NCBI GenBank assembly: GCA_030838305.1
Contig: JAUTWY010000475.1
Span: forward strand, 1-34,223
Reading direction: 5' to 3'
From: Acidobacteriaceae bacterium
GTDB lineage: Bacteria; Acidobacteriota; Terriglobia; Terriglobales; Acidobacteriaceae
Length of the DNA stretch: 34,223 nt
In this document: positions 9,301 through 16,781 of the stretch, in pieces
Layout of the letters: each line of letters begins with the position of its first letter
Numbering within the stretch: the first letter of the stretch is position 1
The notes under the pieces: model-generated
Databases searched by the model: none
What the model saw: the letters and a program-made list of their open reading frames with translations, nothing else
What the model was told of the DNA's origin: nothing
Translations under genes and position numbers: made by a program

Positions 9301-9872
9301 CGGCAGAAATGCTACCCGCTCAAATCACCTTCAATGATGTGCGCTTCCGACTCGGCCCCGCGAAGACGGGCGCACCCAACGCGCTCGTCCCAAAAGGGCA
9401 GACCATCAATCTGCCCGCGGGCCCTCATAACCGCGTCTACGTACTTGCAGACTCCACGGATGGCGATCAGAAAGCAGCCTTCAAACTCGGCGACACTCGC
9501 GTCGACCTCAATATTCAAAACTGGGGCGGCTTCATTGGACAATGGGACGATCGAACCTGGAGTTCAAACGACACTTCGCACGACGATTACGGCGAGATGA
9601 CCGGAGTCAGGCCGGGCTACATCAAGCGCGCGGATCTTGCATGGTATTGCTCGCATCATCACAACGCTGCGGGTGAGAATGTGCCATACCGCTATTCTTA
9701 CTTGTTCGTGTACCCCGTTGATATTCCTCCCGGCGCGAAGACGATCACCTTGCCGGAGAATGACAAGATCCGCATTCTCGCCATCTCAGTAGCCGAGGAA
9801 AACCCGCTGGTGAAGCCAGCGGCGCCGCTTTATGATGTGCTTCCTATTTCAACGACACCTCTTTCGGATTGA
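6312..9872 (+). CDS. Secreted glycoside hydrolase family 38 alpha-mannosidase-like enzyme
   Basis: A 1186-aa exported protein with a signal peptide (cleavage near ARAQ, residue 24). The GH38 zinc motif AHLDTEWRW (His48, Asp50) is followed by the predicted catalytic nucleophile Asp161 in LPDCFGFPSS and the zinc/active-site motif HFHDIAAGT (His474-Asp477). The middle and C-terminal parts are beta-rich GH38 domains. This size and order fit bacterial alpha-mannosidases of about 1000-1200 aa that trim mannosides outside the cytoplasm. The exact linkage is not predictable. An unusual Gln/Lys/Leu-rich helical insertion lies near residues 250-300. The start ATG has GGAGAG 6 nt upstream. It is transcribed divergently from the ABC-F gene. 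Confidence 0.9.
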   Translation: MGRFCTAVFAILTTFVLPVAARAQTQAQTTDNPDLSKQPTLYVVGYAHLDTEWRWEYPQVIDEYLRKTMEDNFRLLEKYPHYIFNFSGANRYRLMKEYFPADFARVKKFVDEGRWFPAGSSMEEGDVNAPSAETIIRQILYGNNWFRKELGKASAEYMLPDCFGFPSSLPTILAHSGVRGFSTQKLVWGSSANAGGTDSPEKTPEGTPFNVGVWVGPDGESVLAGLNPGSYDGGVDTDLSKPLTPAPPNGTLEELQKKLQPLQQKLEQADKNGQTLDAQQIQEFADLRSQHKAFSTLEKERAHSRYQGDWAARVERNGQVSGVFTDYHYYGTGDIGGAPNEDYVRRLEAIVTKSSTSLPQELPRLFEHQANPEGPSVKVGDGPVHVVSANAEQMFLDITPAQAAGLPHYTGEMELTNHSAGSLTSQAYQKRWLRKEELLADAAEKASVAAEWLGARPYPLQRLNDAWTLAMGGHFHDIAAGTATPKSYEFAWNDDVIAMNQFAGVLTSATAGVTAALDTQTNGTPIVVFNPLNVAREDVVEASVAFPNGTHSALHVTGPDGKEVPSQISNGKVIFVAKAPSVGYAVYDIQAGAGAASAPTLHASENSLENEYYRVKLNTDGDVASIFDKSLGRELLAAPARLAISYDNPEHWPAWNMDWDQEQAAPKAYVGGPGKIRVVEKGPARVAVEVARETAGSRFVQTITLSAGDAGRRVEFANAIDWNTKESNLKATFPLTAANEIATYNWDIGTIERPSAQPKKFEVPSHQWIDLTDLSGEFGATILTDCKNGSDKPNDHTVRLTLIRTPGTRGGYADQGTQDLGHHEFVYGIAGHAGDWRQAQTDWQAQRLSDPLIAFETSKHAGALGRKFSVLKVSNPRIRVLALKKAELTDEIIVRLVELNGKPQPDVRVSFHTPITAAREVNGQEQPVGKAILNDGALVTSFSAYQPRTFAIRLASPQAKVAAVQSIPLALRYNLATASNEGSKAQDGFDGQGNSLPAEMLPAQITFNDVRFRLGPAKTGAPNALVPKGQTINLPAGPHNRVYVLADSTDGDQKAAFKLGDTRVDLNIQNWGGFIGQWDDRTWSSNDTSHDDYGEMTGVRPGYIKRADLAWYCSHHHNAAGENVPYRYSYLFVYPVDIPPGAKTITLPENDKIRILAISVAEENPLVKPAAPLYDVLPISTTPLSD

Positions 9873-9897
9873 CTTACAATCTGCTTCGATGGATAAT
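9869..9897 (+). promoter_or_regulatory. Sigma-70-type promoter overlapping the GH38 stop codon
   Basis: TTGACT (9869-9874), a 17-bp spacer and GATAAT (9892-9897), each one base from consensus. The -35 box contains the TGA stop of the GH38 gene. It would drive the secreted HExxE gene with a leader of about 70 nt. Confidence 0.55.
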
Positions 9898-9974
9898 TTG
9901 TCGCACTTAGCGGGATGCCTCTCACAACTCCCGTTCCACCATAACGTTCCTGTACCCCCCAAAGGAGGGTAATC

Positions 9975-10898
9975 ATGAAAATAAAGTTGTTGCTTCTATG
10001 CATGATCTTATCGGTGGCAGCATTGTCATTCGGCCAGGATGCGAATTCGGCGGCTGCTCGACAAGACCTTTCAGCCTTGAATACACAGCACGAGCCACCC
10101 ATGCTCGGAATCCACTGGGCTCGTGGATTCAACCCCTTCGCTCGTCCCGCGGCGAAAGGTAATAATCCCAACATGACCTACCATGGCGGCGTGATCATGC
10201 CATCGGTCGTGAGCGAGGCAATTTACTGGGGCCCCAGTTGGTCGAACTCCACTTTTGTTGGGGATAAAATTACCGGACTAGATTCCTGGTATACAGGCTT
10301 CAATAACTCCAATTACGCCAAAACCTCGGATGAATACACAGGATCCAATGGTCAGGTGGGACCGTCTGTCACTCACAACGGTCATATCATCGATACCTCG
10401 ACCGCAGCCAACGGTAGTTCTACTTCGGCGATCGTGGCTGAAGTGTGCAGGAAAATTACAAACCCGGTCACCAACGGTTATTACCCAGTCTATGTCGATC
10501 TGAAGCGGGGCAACGCTGGCTACTGTGCTTATCACTCCTTTGGCTCGTGCAGCGGCGTCACCGTGCAGGTTGCCTTCTTCTTCAATCTTGATGGCGACGC
10601 GGGATGCGATCCTGCCGATACGTCCGGCAAGCACTCCCAAGGTCTGGCCGCGTTGGCCAATGTCAGTGGACACGAACTCTCCGAAGCTCGTACGGATCCC
10701 GACAGCCCGGGAGCCTGGTACGACAAACGCGGTCAGGAGAACGGAGACAAGTGCGCCTGGACCTTCAATGTTCCGCTGGTCACATTCAGCAACAGCACCC
10801 AGTGGAAGATTCAGGGCGAGTGGTCGAACAACGCCTACAACACCGGCACCGGTTACCCCAACAGCTCCGGTCAAGCCGGATGTCTCGACGGTCACTGA
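9975..10898 (+). CDS. Secreted protein with HExxE motif, EXORDIUM/PHI-1-like
   Basis: A 307-aa protein with a clear signal peptide (KIKLLLLCMILSVAALSFGQ) and a very strong ribosome binding site (AAAGGAGGG, 5 nt before ATG). The mature part is rich in Asn, Ser, Gly, aromatics and Cys. It carries GHELSEARTDP (His233, Glu234, Glu237), then AWYDKRGQE and GDKCAW. This order resembles bacterial proteins loosely related to plant EXORDIUM/phosphate-induced-1 proteins. The HExxE motif could bind a metal, but peptidase activity is not shown. At least six Cys in the mature part suggest disulfides in the periplasm or outside the cell. It has its own promoter downstream of the GH38 gene. Family assignment is moderate. 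Confidence 0.75.
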   Translation: MKIKLLLLCMILSVAALSFGQDANSAAARQDLSALNTQHEPPMLGIHWARGFNPFARPAAKGNNPNMTYHGGVIMPSVVSEAIYWGPSWSNSTFVGDKITGLDSWYTGFNNSNYAKTSDEYTGSNGQVGPSVTHNGHIIDTSTAANGSSTSAIVAEVCRKITNPVTNGYYPVYVDLKRGNAGYCAYHSFGSCSGVTVQVAFFFNLDGDAGCDPADTSGKHSQGLAALANVSGHELSEARTDPDSPGAWYDKRGQENGDKCAWTFNVPLVTFSNSTQWKIQGEWSNNAYNTGTGYPNSSGQAGCLDGH

Positions 10899-10922
10899 GC
10901 GCTAACCTCTTCTAATAAGAAT

Positions 10923-10967
10923 CGCCGAGCCACTTCGCCGCCGGAAACGGCTCCCGGTGGCTCGGCG
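10923..10967 (+). terminator. Strong hairpin after the HExxE gene
   Basis: An 11-bp perfect inverted repeat (CGCCGAGCCAC / GTGGCTCGGCG) begins 25 nt after the stop codon. The intervening 23 nt can form a smaller GC-rich hairpin. No T-tract follows, so it may act with Rho or protect the mRNA 3' end instead of being a classical intrinsic terminator. Confidence 0.55.
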
Positions 10968-11171
10968 CATTTCACCCGTAACGCATCCCGTGTTGTCGCC
11001 ATGGCCTGTGTTCAACTGCCTACGATCTGCTACGTATCATGATTGGCACGGCCAGAGCCAGCGCGCACGCGAATACTCTGACGCCAGAACGGTTGAATTG
11101 GCAGCCCCTACCGCGTATCTTCAACTCTTGCTCACAGATCGTTTCTAAGGCAATCATTCTCCGGACTCTTG

Positions 11172-12794
11172 ATGCCCGTCTCACCCACTCCATCAGCTCG
11201 GCCCAGGAAGACCACCGGTCTGCGCTACTGGATGATGCAGGTCCTGGAGGAGTGTGACAACGTTTCCGCCGATTTCAGTCCCGATCACGTGCACGACCTG
11301 CGCGTTTCTCTGCGCCGCTGTCGCTCCCTGGCCGATGGATTGATGGCGATCCATCCCGACCCAGACTGGAAGACGATGAAAAAGGCCGGCAAGGTCCTGT
11401 TCCAGCGCCTCGGGGATCTTCGCGATATCCACGTGATGGAAGAGTGGGTGGAGAAGCTGGAGAAAGTTTCCAGGGAGCGGGCGCCCTCGCCCGCTTCGGC
11501 TGCATCGCGACAAAACCCTCAGCCCATTGCGGATCAATCCGAAACCGTATCCTACTCCGAAGACACTCCCGGCCAAGCCCTCCTCAGAATCCTCAAATCC
11601 CGCGAGGCTGAACAGAAGAACCAAGCTCAAGTTGCTCTCGAAGAATTCGACCGCAAGCAATGGCGCCGTTGGAGCAAGTCTCTTCCCGCGCGCGCGGCTC
11701 GCATCCGAGCCGGCAGCGCTCTGTTCAAGCATCTCGCCCTCGAGCGCTGGACCGAAGCTCGCCGGTTGCACGCGCAGGCCATGCGCAACCGCTCTCAAAC
11801 CGCCTTCCACAGCCTGCGCATCGGGATTAAACGTTTCCGGTACATCGTCGAAAATTTCCTTCCGCTGGAGCACAAACTCTGGAGCGACGACCTGAAACAA
11901 ATACAAGACTTGCTCGGTGAAGTTCACGATCTCGACGTGCTCTGGTCAACCGCAATTTCCTGCAACGTTTTTCCTGACGAACATTCGCGGCAGCGGTGGC
12001 AAGAACGAATCCTCTCCCAGCGCTCCAAGCGCATCGAACGCTACCGCCCCAAGATGATCGGCAAAGATTCTCTATGGCAGGTGTGGCGCGACACGCTCCC
12101 GCAAGGTAAGCAAATTCAAGAGCTCGCAACCCGCCGCATGAAGCTCTGGGCGAACACTCTTGATCGCGATTTCTCTCACTCCCGGCGTGTGGCAGGCTTG
12201 TCCCTGCAACTTTACGACGGACTTCTCGCTTTGCAATGGCAGCCTGCGGTCGATGCGGTTTCAGCTCGCTTCAGCCTGCTCGCCGCCGCCCTGCTGCACG
12301 ATGTCGGCAAGTCCAAAGGCGAAAAGAATCATCACAAAAAATCTCTCAAGCTAATTGAAGCGCACGGCAATCCGCTGGGCTGGAAGGCCGCAGACTTTCG
12401 CCGCGCTGCCGTCGTTGCTCGCTTTCACCGCGGAGCTTTGCCCACAAGAAGGCATAAACTCTTGCGCGATCTCTTTCCCGACGAGCAGAAAGCCATCATC
12501 CAGCTAGTCGCCATCCTGCGCCTCGCCAATGCCCTTGACGCCGCCCACGAGGGTCACATCCGCCGGATACAAATCGAAAACGTTGAGAAGCGAAAAAATC
12601 TGAAGCAACGTACGGTAGGATTTCTGCGCAAACCCCACTCGCTGGACCAAAATGAGCCTTTAATCATCCTGGCGGAAGGGTACAAACCGCTGGGTCCATC
12701 CGCTCAGGCCATCGCCGCCGAACGCCATCTGCTGGAAACGCTTCTTCGCCGTCCGGTAATTGTCAAACCGGCTGGCGCGACCAAGACAGCCTAA
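11172..12794 (+). CDS. CHAD domain fused to Ppx/GppA-type HD domain
   Basis: A 540-aa soluble protein. The N-terminal half is a CHAD domain, an alpha-helical polyphosphate-binding module, with the conserved VHDLRVSLRRCRS and FHSLRIGIKRFRYIVENF motifs. The C-terminal part (about 330-520) is an HD domain: HSRRVAG near residue 336, LLHDVGKSKG near 376, then NHHKKS and ARFHRG. That order matches the C-terminal HD-like domain of Ppx/GppA exopolyphosphatases, but the actin-like catalytic domain is absent. A Pro/Ser/Gln-rich loop interrupts the CHAD domain near residues 100-135. Its DNA contains a palindromic repeat. A role in polyphosphate or nucleotide metabolism is inferred from the domains. ATG 11172 follows the TTG used by the track. 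The ribosome binding site is weak. Confidence 0.85.
   Translation: MPVSPTPSARPRKTTGLRYWMMQVLEECDNVSADFSPDHVHDLRVSLRRCRSLADGLMAIHPDPDWKTMKKAGKVLFQRLGDLRDIHVMEEWVEKLEKVSRERAPSPASAASRQNPQPIADQSETVSYSEDTPGQALLRILKSREAEQKNQAQVALEEFDRKQWRRWSKSLPARAARIRAGSALFKHLALERWTEARRLHAQAMRNRSQTAFHSLRIGIKRFRYIVENFLPLEHKLWSDDLKQIQDLLGEVHDLDVLWSTAISCNVFPDEHSRQRWQERILSQRSKRIERYRPKMIGKDSLWQVWRDTLPQGKQIQELATRRMKLWANTLDRDFSHSRRVAGLSLQLYDGLLALQWQPAVDAVSARFSLLAAALLHDVGKSKGEKNHHKKSLKLIEAHGNPLGWKAADFRRAAVVARFHRGALPTRRHKLLRDLFPDEQKAIIQLVAILRLANALDAAHEGHIRRIQIENVEKRKNLKQRTVGFLRKPHSLDQNEPLIILAEGYKPLGPSAQAIAAERHLLETLLRRPVIVKPAGATKTA
11474..11494 (-). repeat. GC-rich palindromic repeat inside the CHAD coding sequence
   Basis: Read on the minus strand, this 21-mer contains GCGGGCGAGGGCGCCCGC and differs at 2 positions from the intergenic copy at 31907-31927. 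It encodes part of the low-complexity loop ERAPSPAS in the CHAD domain. Confidence 0.5.
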
Positions 12795-12978
12795 ATCTCT
12801 CTACCACCTTGCTCATATATAGATCCGCTCCTACGGCGAACTAGCTGCGTCCCCCTGTGCCCCCTGTGTTTCGGGTCTTGAGGTTGGCTGGCCATCAGGC
12901 GATTATTCCTACTCCGGTTAACAGTAGCTTCCGAGCCACTTTCCATATCCCGCTTCAGGAGCTACAAAAGAAGCACCC

Positions 12979-13527
12979 ATGACTCACGCCCAACTGGTCG
13001 AAAAAGCTGTCCACTGGCTGCGCCGCTATCGCTGCGGAGTTGTGCTCTCAGAGCAGGCGTGTGTGAGCGGCGAAATGCCCGATGCCATCGGCTGGAAGCG
13101 CGCCTGCCACTCCGTCATAGTCGAGTGCAAGGTGACGCGCTCTGATTTCCTCGCAGACCGTGCCAAGCCCTTCCGCCTCAAACCCGACCAAGGGGTCGGA
13201 TGTGAACGCTTCTATCTTGTGCCCGCAGCGCTCGTGCGCCCCGACGAATTGCCGGTAGGTTGGGGCTTGCTGGAATACCGCAGCGGTGGAATCGAAACCG
13301 CGCATCCCTCTGCCAAGAATCTTCGCAGCGCAACTGGCTTTCGATACGAAATGAATTTGCTGCTTGCCAGCCTGCGGCGCGTCGAGGTCCGCGTCGAGCC
13401 ACAAAGCATCACGGAATTCTTAAAGTGGAAGAACCGTATGGCGGAATACAATCGCGGCACTTTGCCTGAAGGCATCGCCTCCGCCGAAGAAGAAAGGAAT
13501 GTTTTCCTGGAGCCAGAGGCAATGTGA
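12979..13527 (+). CDS. MmcB-like PD-(D/E)XK nuclease-fold protein
   Basis: A 182-aa protein without a signal peptide. A putative PD-(D/E)XK core is visible: Glu25 in VVLSEQ, Asp35 in EMPDAIG, and Glu49-x-Lys51 in VIVECKVTRSDFLADR. The segment (E/K)SRxDFxxD followed by a FYLVP strand and GWGLLEY resembles the MmcB/DUF1052 family linked to DNA repair in Caulobacter. Nuclease activity is not demonstrated for this branch. The basic PFRLKPDQ region after the core might contact DNA. It converges on recR with a 35-bp gap. An AGGAG lies 22 nt upstream of ATG, so the ribosome binding site is poor. The family call is moderate. The coding call is strong. Confidence 0.75.
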   Translation: MTHAQLVEKAVHWLRRYRCGVVLSEQACVSGEMPDAIGWKRACHSVIVECKVTRSDFLADRAKPFRLKPDQGVGCERFYLVPAALVRPDELPVGWGLLEYRSGGIETAHPSAKNLRSATGFRYEMNLLLASLRRVEVRVEPQSITEFLKWKNRMAEYNRGTLPEGIASAEEERNVFLEPEAM

Positions 13528-13562
13528 GGCGGAATCTTAGAGCTGGAAGCCAGGAGCTATCT

Positions 13563-14162
13563 TCACAACTCCCGCCGCCCTTCCATAGCCTTGAGCATTG
13601 TAATTTCGTCTGTGTACTCGATATCGCTGCCTACCGGAATGCCCATGGCGATGCGCGTGACTTTCACTCCTACGCGCTTGAGTTGCTGCGAGAGATAGGT
13701 GGCGGTGGCTTCGCCTTCCACCGTGGGATTCGTCGCAATGATCACTTCATCCACATTGCCCGCATCGACTCGCGCGATCAGGTTCGTGATGCGCAACTGC
13801 TCCGGTCCAATTCCGTGCAGCGGCGAGATTGCGCCGTGCAGCACGTGGAAGACACCGTTGAAATGCTTTGTCTTTTCGATGGCGGCAATGTTGGTAGGCT
13901 CTTCGACCACGCAAACCAGCCGCTGGTTGCGGGTCGCACTGGTGCAGTAGACGCACGGGTCAACGTCTGTGATGTTGTTGCAAACCGAACACAGCCGCAG
14001 GCTGGCCTTGACGTCGCGCACGGCGGCAGCGAGCGCCTCGGCATCTTCGTCACTGGCGCGCAGAATGTAAAACGCCAGCCGCTGCGCGCTCTTCGAACCC
14101 ACGCCCGGCAGCTTCTTCAGCTCATCAATGAGACGCGACATCGGCTCCGCAAATTTAGACAT
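13563..14162 (-). CDS. recR: Recombination mediator protein RecR
   Basis: RecR works with RecO (and RecF) to load RecA onto gapped DNA coated with SSB. The 199-aa protein has, in order, the helix-hairpin-helix [14 protein letters not shown], the four-Cys zinc finger [16 protein letters not shown] and the Toprim domain from [14 protein letters not shown] with HGIGPEQL. The length is normal. It is the last gene of a dnaX-ybaB-recR cluster, a widely conserved operon. The start ATG 14162 lacks a ribosome binding site. A second in-frame ATG at 14141 has GGAG 4 nt before it, so that start is possible. Confidence 0.97.
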   Translation of the reverse strand: MSKFAEPMSRLIDELKKLPGVGSKSAQRLAFYILRASDEDAEALAAAVRDVKASLRLCSVCNNITDVDPCVYCTSATRNQRLVCVVEEPTNIAAIEKTKHFNGVFHVLHGAISPLHGIGPEQLRITNLIARVDAGNVDEVIIATNPTVEGEATATYLSQQLKRVGVKVTRIAMGIPVGSDIEYTDEITMLKAMEGRREL

Positions 14163-14285
14163 AGAGAAGAATTAAGTAATTGTGCGATCGGGTAATTGGG
14201 CAATTTGAAGCTAGAACAAAGTCATTCATCGAAAGCGACGAGGGAGGCCGGGGAAGTTGCCCCATTGCCCATTCGCTCAATGCTT

Positions 14286-14591
14286 TCAGACTCCGCCCAT
14301 GCCCATCCCGCCAAGCATGCCGCCCACCGTTGACTGCATCGCCCCATCAATCTTCCGTGCAGCTTCATTCACCGCCGCGAGTACCAAGTCCTCGAGCATC
14401 TCCACATCTCCCGACTTTACCGCTTCAGGATCAATGCGCAGGCTGAGCAGTTGTTTGCGCCCATCCATTTTTGCCGTGACCGTGCCTCCACCCGACGAAG
14501 CCTCAACCACGGTCTCCTGCATTTTCTTTTGCAGGGTTTCGTACTGCAACTTCGCCTTCGACATCAGCTCTTGCAGATTGAATCCACCCAT
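14286..14591 (-). CDS. ybaB: YbaB/EbfC family nucleoid-associated protein
   Basis: A small dimeric DNA-binding protein, 101 aa. It has the family's N-terminal helix (LQELMSKAKLQYETLQKKMQ), the central sheet with VEASSGGGTVTAKMDG, and DPEAVKSGDVEMLEDLVLAAVNEA, then a Gly/Met-rich tail. It sits between dnaX and recR, 45 nt after dnaX and 123 nt before recR, the order seen across many phyla. Such proteins bind DNA with little specificity and are thought to influence nucleoid structure and repair. Confidence 0.95.
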   Translation of the reverse strand: MGGFNLQELMSKAKLQYETLQKKMQETVVEASSGGGTVTAKMDGRKQLLSLRIDPEAVKSGDVEMLEDLVLAAVNEAARKIDGAMQSTVGGMLGGMGMGGV

Positions 14592-14636
14592 AACGCCTCA
14601 ATGAAAATAAAGTTCCGAGTGTGAACCGCTAAAGGG

Positions 14637-16538
14637 TCAGCGCTTCTCTTTGTAATCAATCACCGTACGAATCTCAGCGCCGAACTTTTCCTTCAGCCTC
14701 CGGACAACGGAATCCTGCTCCGCGCGGCTGCGGCCGCCTGGTCCGGAAGCCGTTGCGTTGGCGCTGCCCGCCCCATTCCGTTTTCCGGCTGTCGATACCA
14801 CAGGTGCACCGGAAACAATCTTCAGCCTGACTGCGCGCCCCAAAATGCCGCTGGCGGAGGCAATCGCCAACCGCCGCGCATCGGCGCTCAGCGACATGTC
14901 GACGACAGTCTGAGATTCGGAAACCTTGATTACGACCTCGCTTCCTTCCACTGACCATTCGCCCGCCTCGAGCATCGACACCAGAATGCGCTGATTGCCG
15001 TCCGCAAGTGCTTGCAGCACCGCGCTCTGCAACCTCTCGCTCGGGACACCCGACGCAACGAGGGGCGCTGGCGAGATCTGTGACGGAGCCTGCGCGTCTG
15101 TTCGCGAACTGAGTTGAAGGTCGGGCGGGCTTTCGCTGAGATCTGCGGGGGCGCTAGAGCCCATAATTACTCGCGCCGGCATGCCGCCACCGGCGACGAT
15201 CCGTGGACCGTCCCCGGAGAATGAAGCGCCAGCAGACTCCTGGCGCGGGCCGCCCTTCCGCGCAGTGTCGGCTGCGAACGGCGAAACATGATTCGGGCGA
15301 GCAGGCGCGCCCACCTCACTCCTCCGCCCTTCCCCCGAATTCGGCGCAACGATTGAGGGCCGCGCGGAAGTTCTACGATTCCCTGCGCCTCCCGGGACGC
15401 TTGAACCCGCCACCTCGCTAAGTAGTTGCTCGATCGGCAGCAGTCGCTGCGCGTGCGCCATTTTCAAAAGGCCAAGCTCCAGATGGAAGCGCTGCTCCTG
15501 CTTGTACCCCAGTTCGCCATGGGTGCGCAGCATGATCTGCAAATGCCGCGTCAGGTCTTCTTCTCCGAACAGCTCCGCCACACGTTCGACGCGCTCGCGT
15601 TCGTCGCTTGATATCTGCAGCAGGGCAGAGTCCTTGCCTGCAATTTTGGCGACCGTCGCGTTGCGCAAGAATCGCACCATCTGCCGCGCAAAGTGTGTTG
15701 GACTGTGCCCCTCGCTGATCAGATGGTCGACCTGGCGCAGCACGTCATCACTGGTGCCCCGGGCCACCGCCTGCATTACTTCCTCAAGGATGTGCGCCGG
15801 CGCAGCGCCCACGAGGTTACGAACCGAGTCCGCCGTGACTTTTCCCGCGGAAGACGCAATCGCCTGATCGAGAATCGATAACGCATCGCGCATGGAACCA
15901 TCGCCAACTTCAGCCAGCAAAGCCAGAGCATCGTCATCGGCTTCGATCTTTTCGCGGCCCACCAGATCGCGCAATTGTCCGACAATGGCATCAAACTTGA
16001 CCGCGCGAAAACTGAAGTGCTGACAGCGCGAGCGAATGGTCTGCGGAATATCTTCGGGTTGAGTCGTCGCCAGCATGAAGACGATGTGATCCGGCGGCTC
16101 TTCCAAGGTTTTGAGCAAAGCGTTGAAGGCCGCGTCGGTGATCTGGTGAGCTTCGTCGAGGATGTAAATCTTGAATCGATCGCGCGCCGGACGATAACGC
16201 GCCGCCTCGCGCAGCTCGCGAATTTCGTCAATGCCGCGGTTGGTGGCCGCATCGATTTCGATGACGTCGACCGCGTTGCCCGCACGAATCTCAGTGCACG
16301 ATTCGCACACGCCGCAAGGCTCCGCCACAGGCATATCGGACGAGCGGCAGTTCAAAGCCGCGGCCAAAATCCGCGCCACCGTGGTTTTTCCAATCCCGCG
16401 ATGGCCGCTGAAGATGTAACCGTGCGCCGTGCGTCCCTGTTCCAGGGCATTCTGCAAGGTGCGCGTGACGTGCTCTTGTCCGATCACCTCGGAGAATTTC
16501 TGCGGACGGTATTTACGCGCCAGGACGGTATAGCTCAT
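14637..16538 (-). CDS. dnaX: DNA polymerase III subunit gamma/tau
   Basis: The clamp-loader ATPase of the replisome. From ATG 16538 the protein has 633 aa. It shows the YRPQKFSEVIGQEH N-terminus, Walker A GHRGIGKT (residues 45-52), the zinc module ending CGVCESC, Walker B YILDEAH and the sensor/SRC motif IRSRCQHF. A Pro/Ser/Gly-rich linker and a C-terminal tau-like domain ending in EKFGAEIRTVIDYKEKR follow. I shortened the track ORF by 47 residues because the family begins at MSYTVLARKYRP. I see no A-rich slippery site for a gamma frameshift. It is first in the dnaX-ybaB-recR operon. Confidence 0.96.
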   Translation of the reverse strand: MSYTVLARKYRPQKFSEVIGQEHVTRTLQNALEQGRTAHGYIFSGHRGIGKTTVARILAAALNCRSSDMPVAEPCGVCESCTEIRAGNAVDVIEIDAATNRGIDEIRELREAARYRPARDRFKIYILDEAHQITDAAFNALLKTLEEPPDHIVFMLATTQPEDIPQTIRSRCQHFSFRAVKFDAIVGQLRDLVGREKIEADDDALALLAEVGDGSMRDALSILDQAIASSAGKVTADSVRNLVGAAPAHILEEVMQAVARGTSDDVLRQVDHLISEGHSPTHFARQMVRFLRNATVAKIAGKDSALLQISSDERERVERVAELFGEEDLTRHLQIMLRTHGELGYKQEQRFHLELGLLKMAHAQRLLPIEQLLSEVAGSSVPGGAGNRRTSARPSIVAPNSGEGRRSEVGAPARPNHVSPFAADTARKGGPRQESAGASFSGDGPRIVAGGGMPARVIMGSSAPADLSESPPDLQLSSRTDAQAPSQISPAPLVASGVPSERLQSAVLQALADGNQRILVSMLEAGEWSVEGSEVVIKVSESQTVVDMSLSADARRLAIASASGILGRAVRLKIVSGAPVVSTAGKRNGAGSANATASGPGGRSRAEQDSVVRRLKEKFGAEIRTVIDYKEKR

Positions 16539-16553
16539 GAGCTGGAAGACTCG

Positions 16554-16559
16554 ATTATA
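16554..16559 (-). promoter_or_regulatory. Consensus -10 box close to the dnaX start
   Basis: A perfect TATAAT, read on the minus strand, lies 15 nt upstream of the dnaX ATG. No convincing -35 is visible at 16-18 bp. If it is used, the dnaX leader would be only about 5-10 nt. Confidence 0.35.
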
Positions 16560-16715
16560 CGTGATGCAGGAGAGGACTTTCGCCGTTTTCGTCTGGCGGT
16601 CAAGGAGTTGACGATGTATTTGATGAAACGCGTCTTTAGCCGCCGCCGTTGGCAAATACGCCGGGCGCCGCAGCGCCAAGCGGCAAACAAGTGGCTGCTG
16701 AAAGCGTACTGCCTA

Positions 16716-16751
16716 GGCTCGCCGCAGTTTCACGTGCCCCATGGGCGAGCC
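16716..16751 (-). terminator. Hairpin between the phosphoesterase gene and dnaX
   Basis: The 8-bp perfect inverted repeat GGCTCGCC / GGCGAGCC lies about 30 nt after the stop of the phosphoesterase-type gene and upstream of dnaX. There is no T-run. It may end or stabilise the upstream transcript. Confidence 0.4.
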
Positions 16752-16781
16752 TCTCGGAGTATGAAATTCACTACTTTCCAC

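Noticed and set aside
14163-14285. Short AATTGGGCAAT / ATTGCCCATT complementarity between recR and ybaB
   Set aside because: Noticed as degenerate low-complexity text; the pairing is short and imperfect, so no feature is called.
16540-16781. Possible SRP RNA near dnaX
   Set aside because: A CAGCAGCC string is present, but the conserved GGAA-loop and asymmetric internal loop of SRP RNA are absent.
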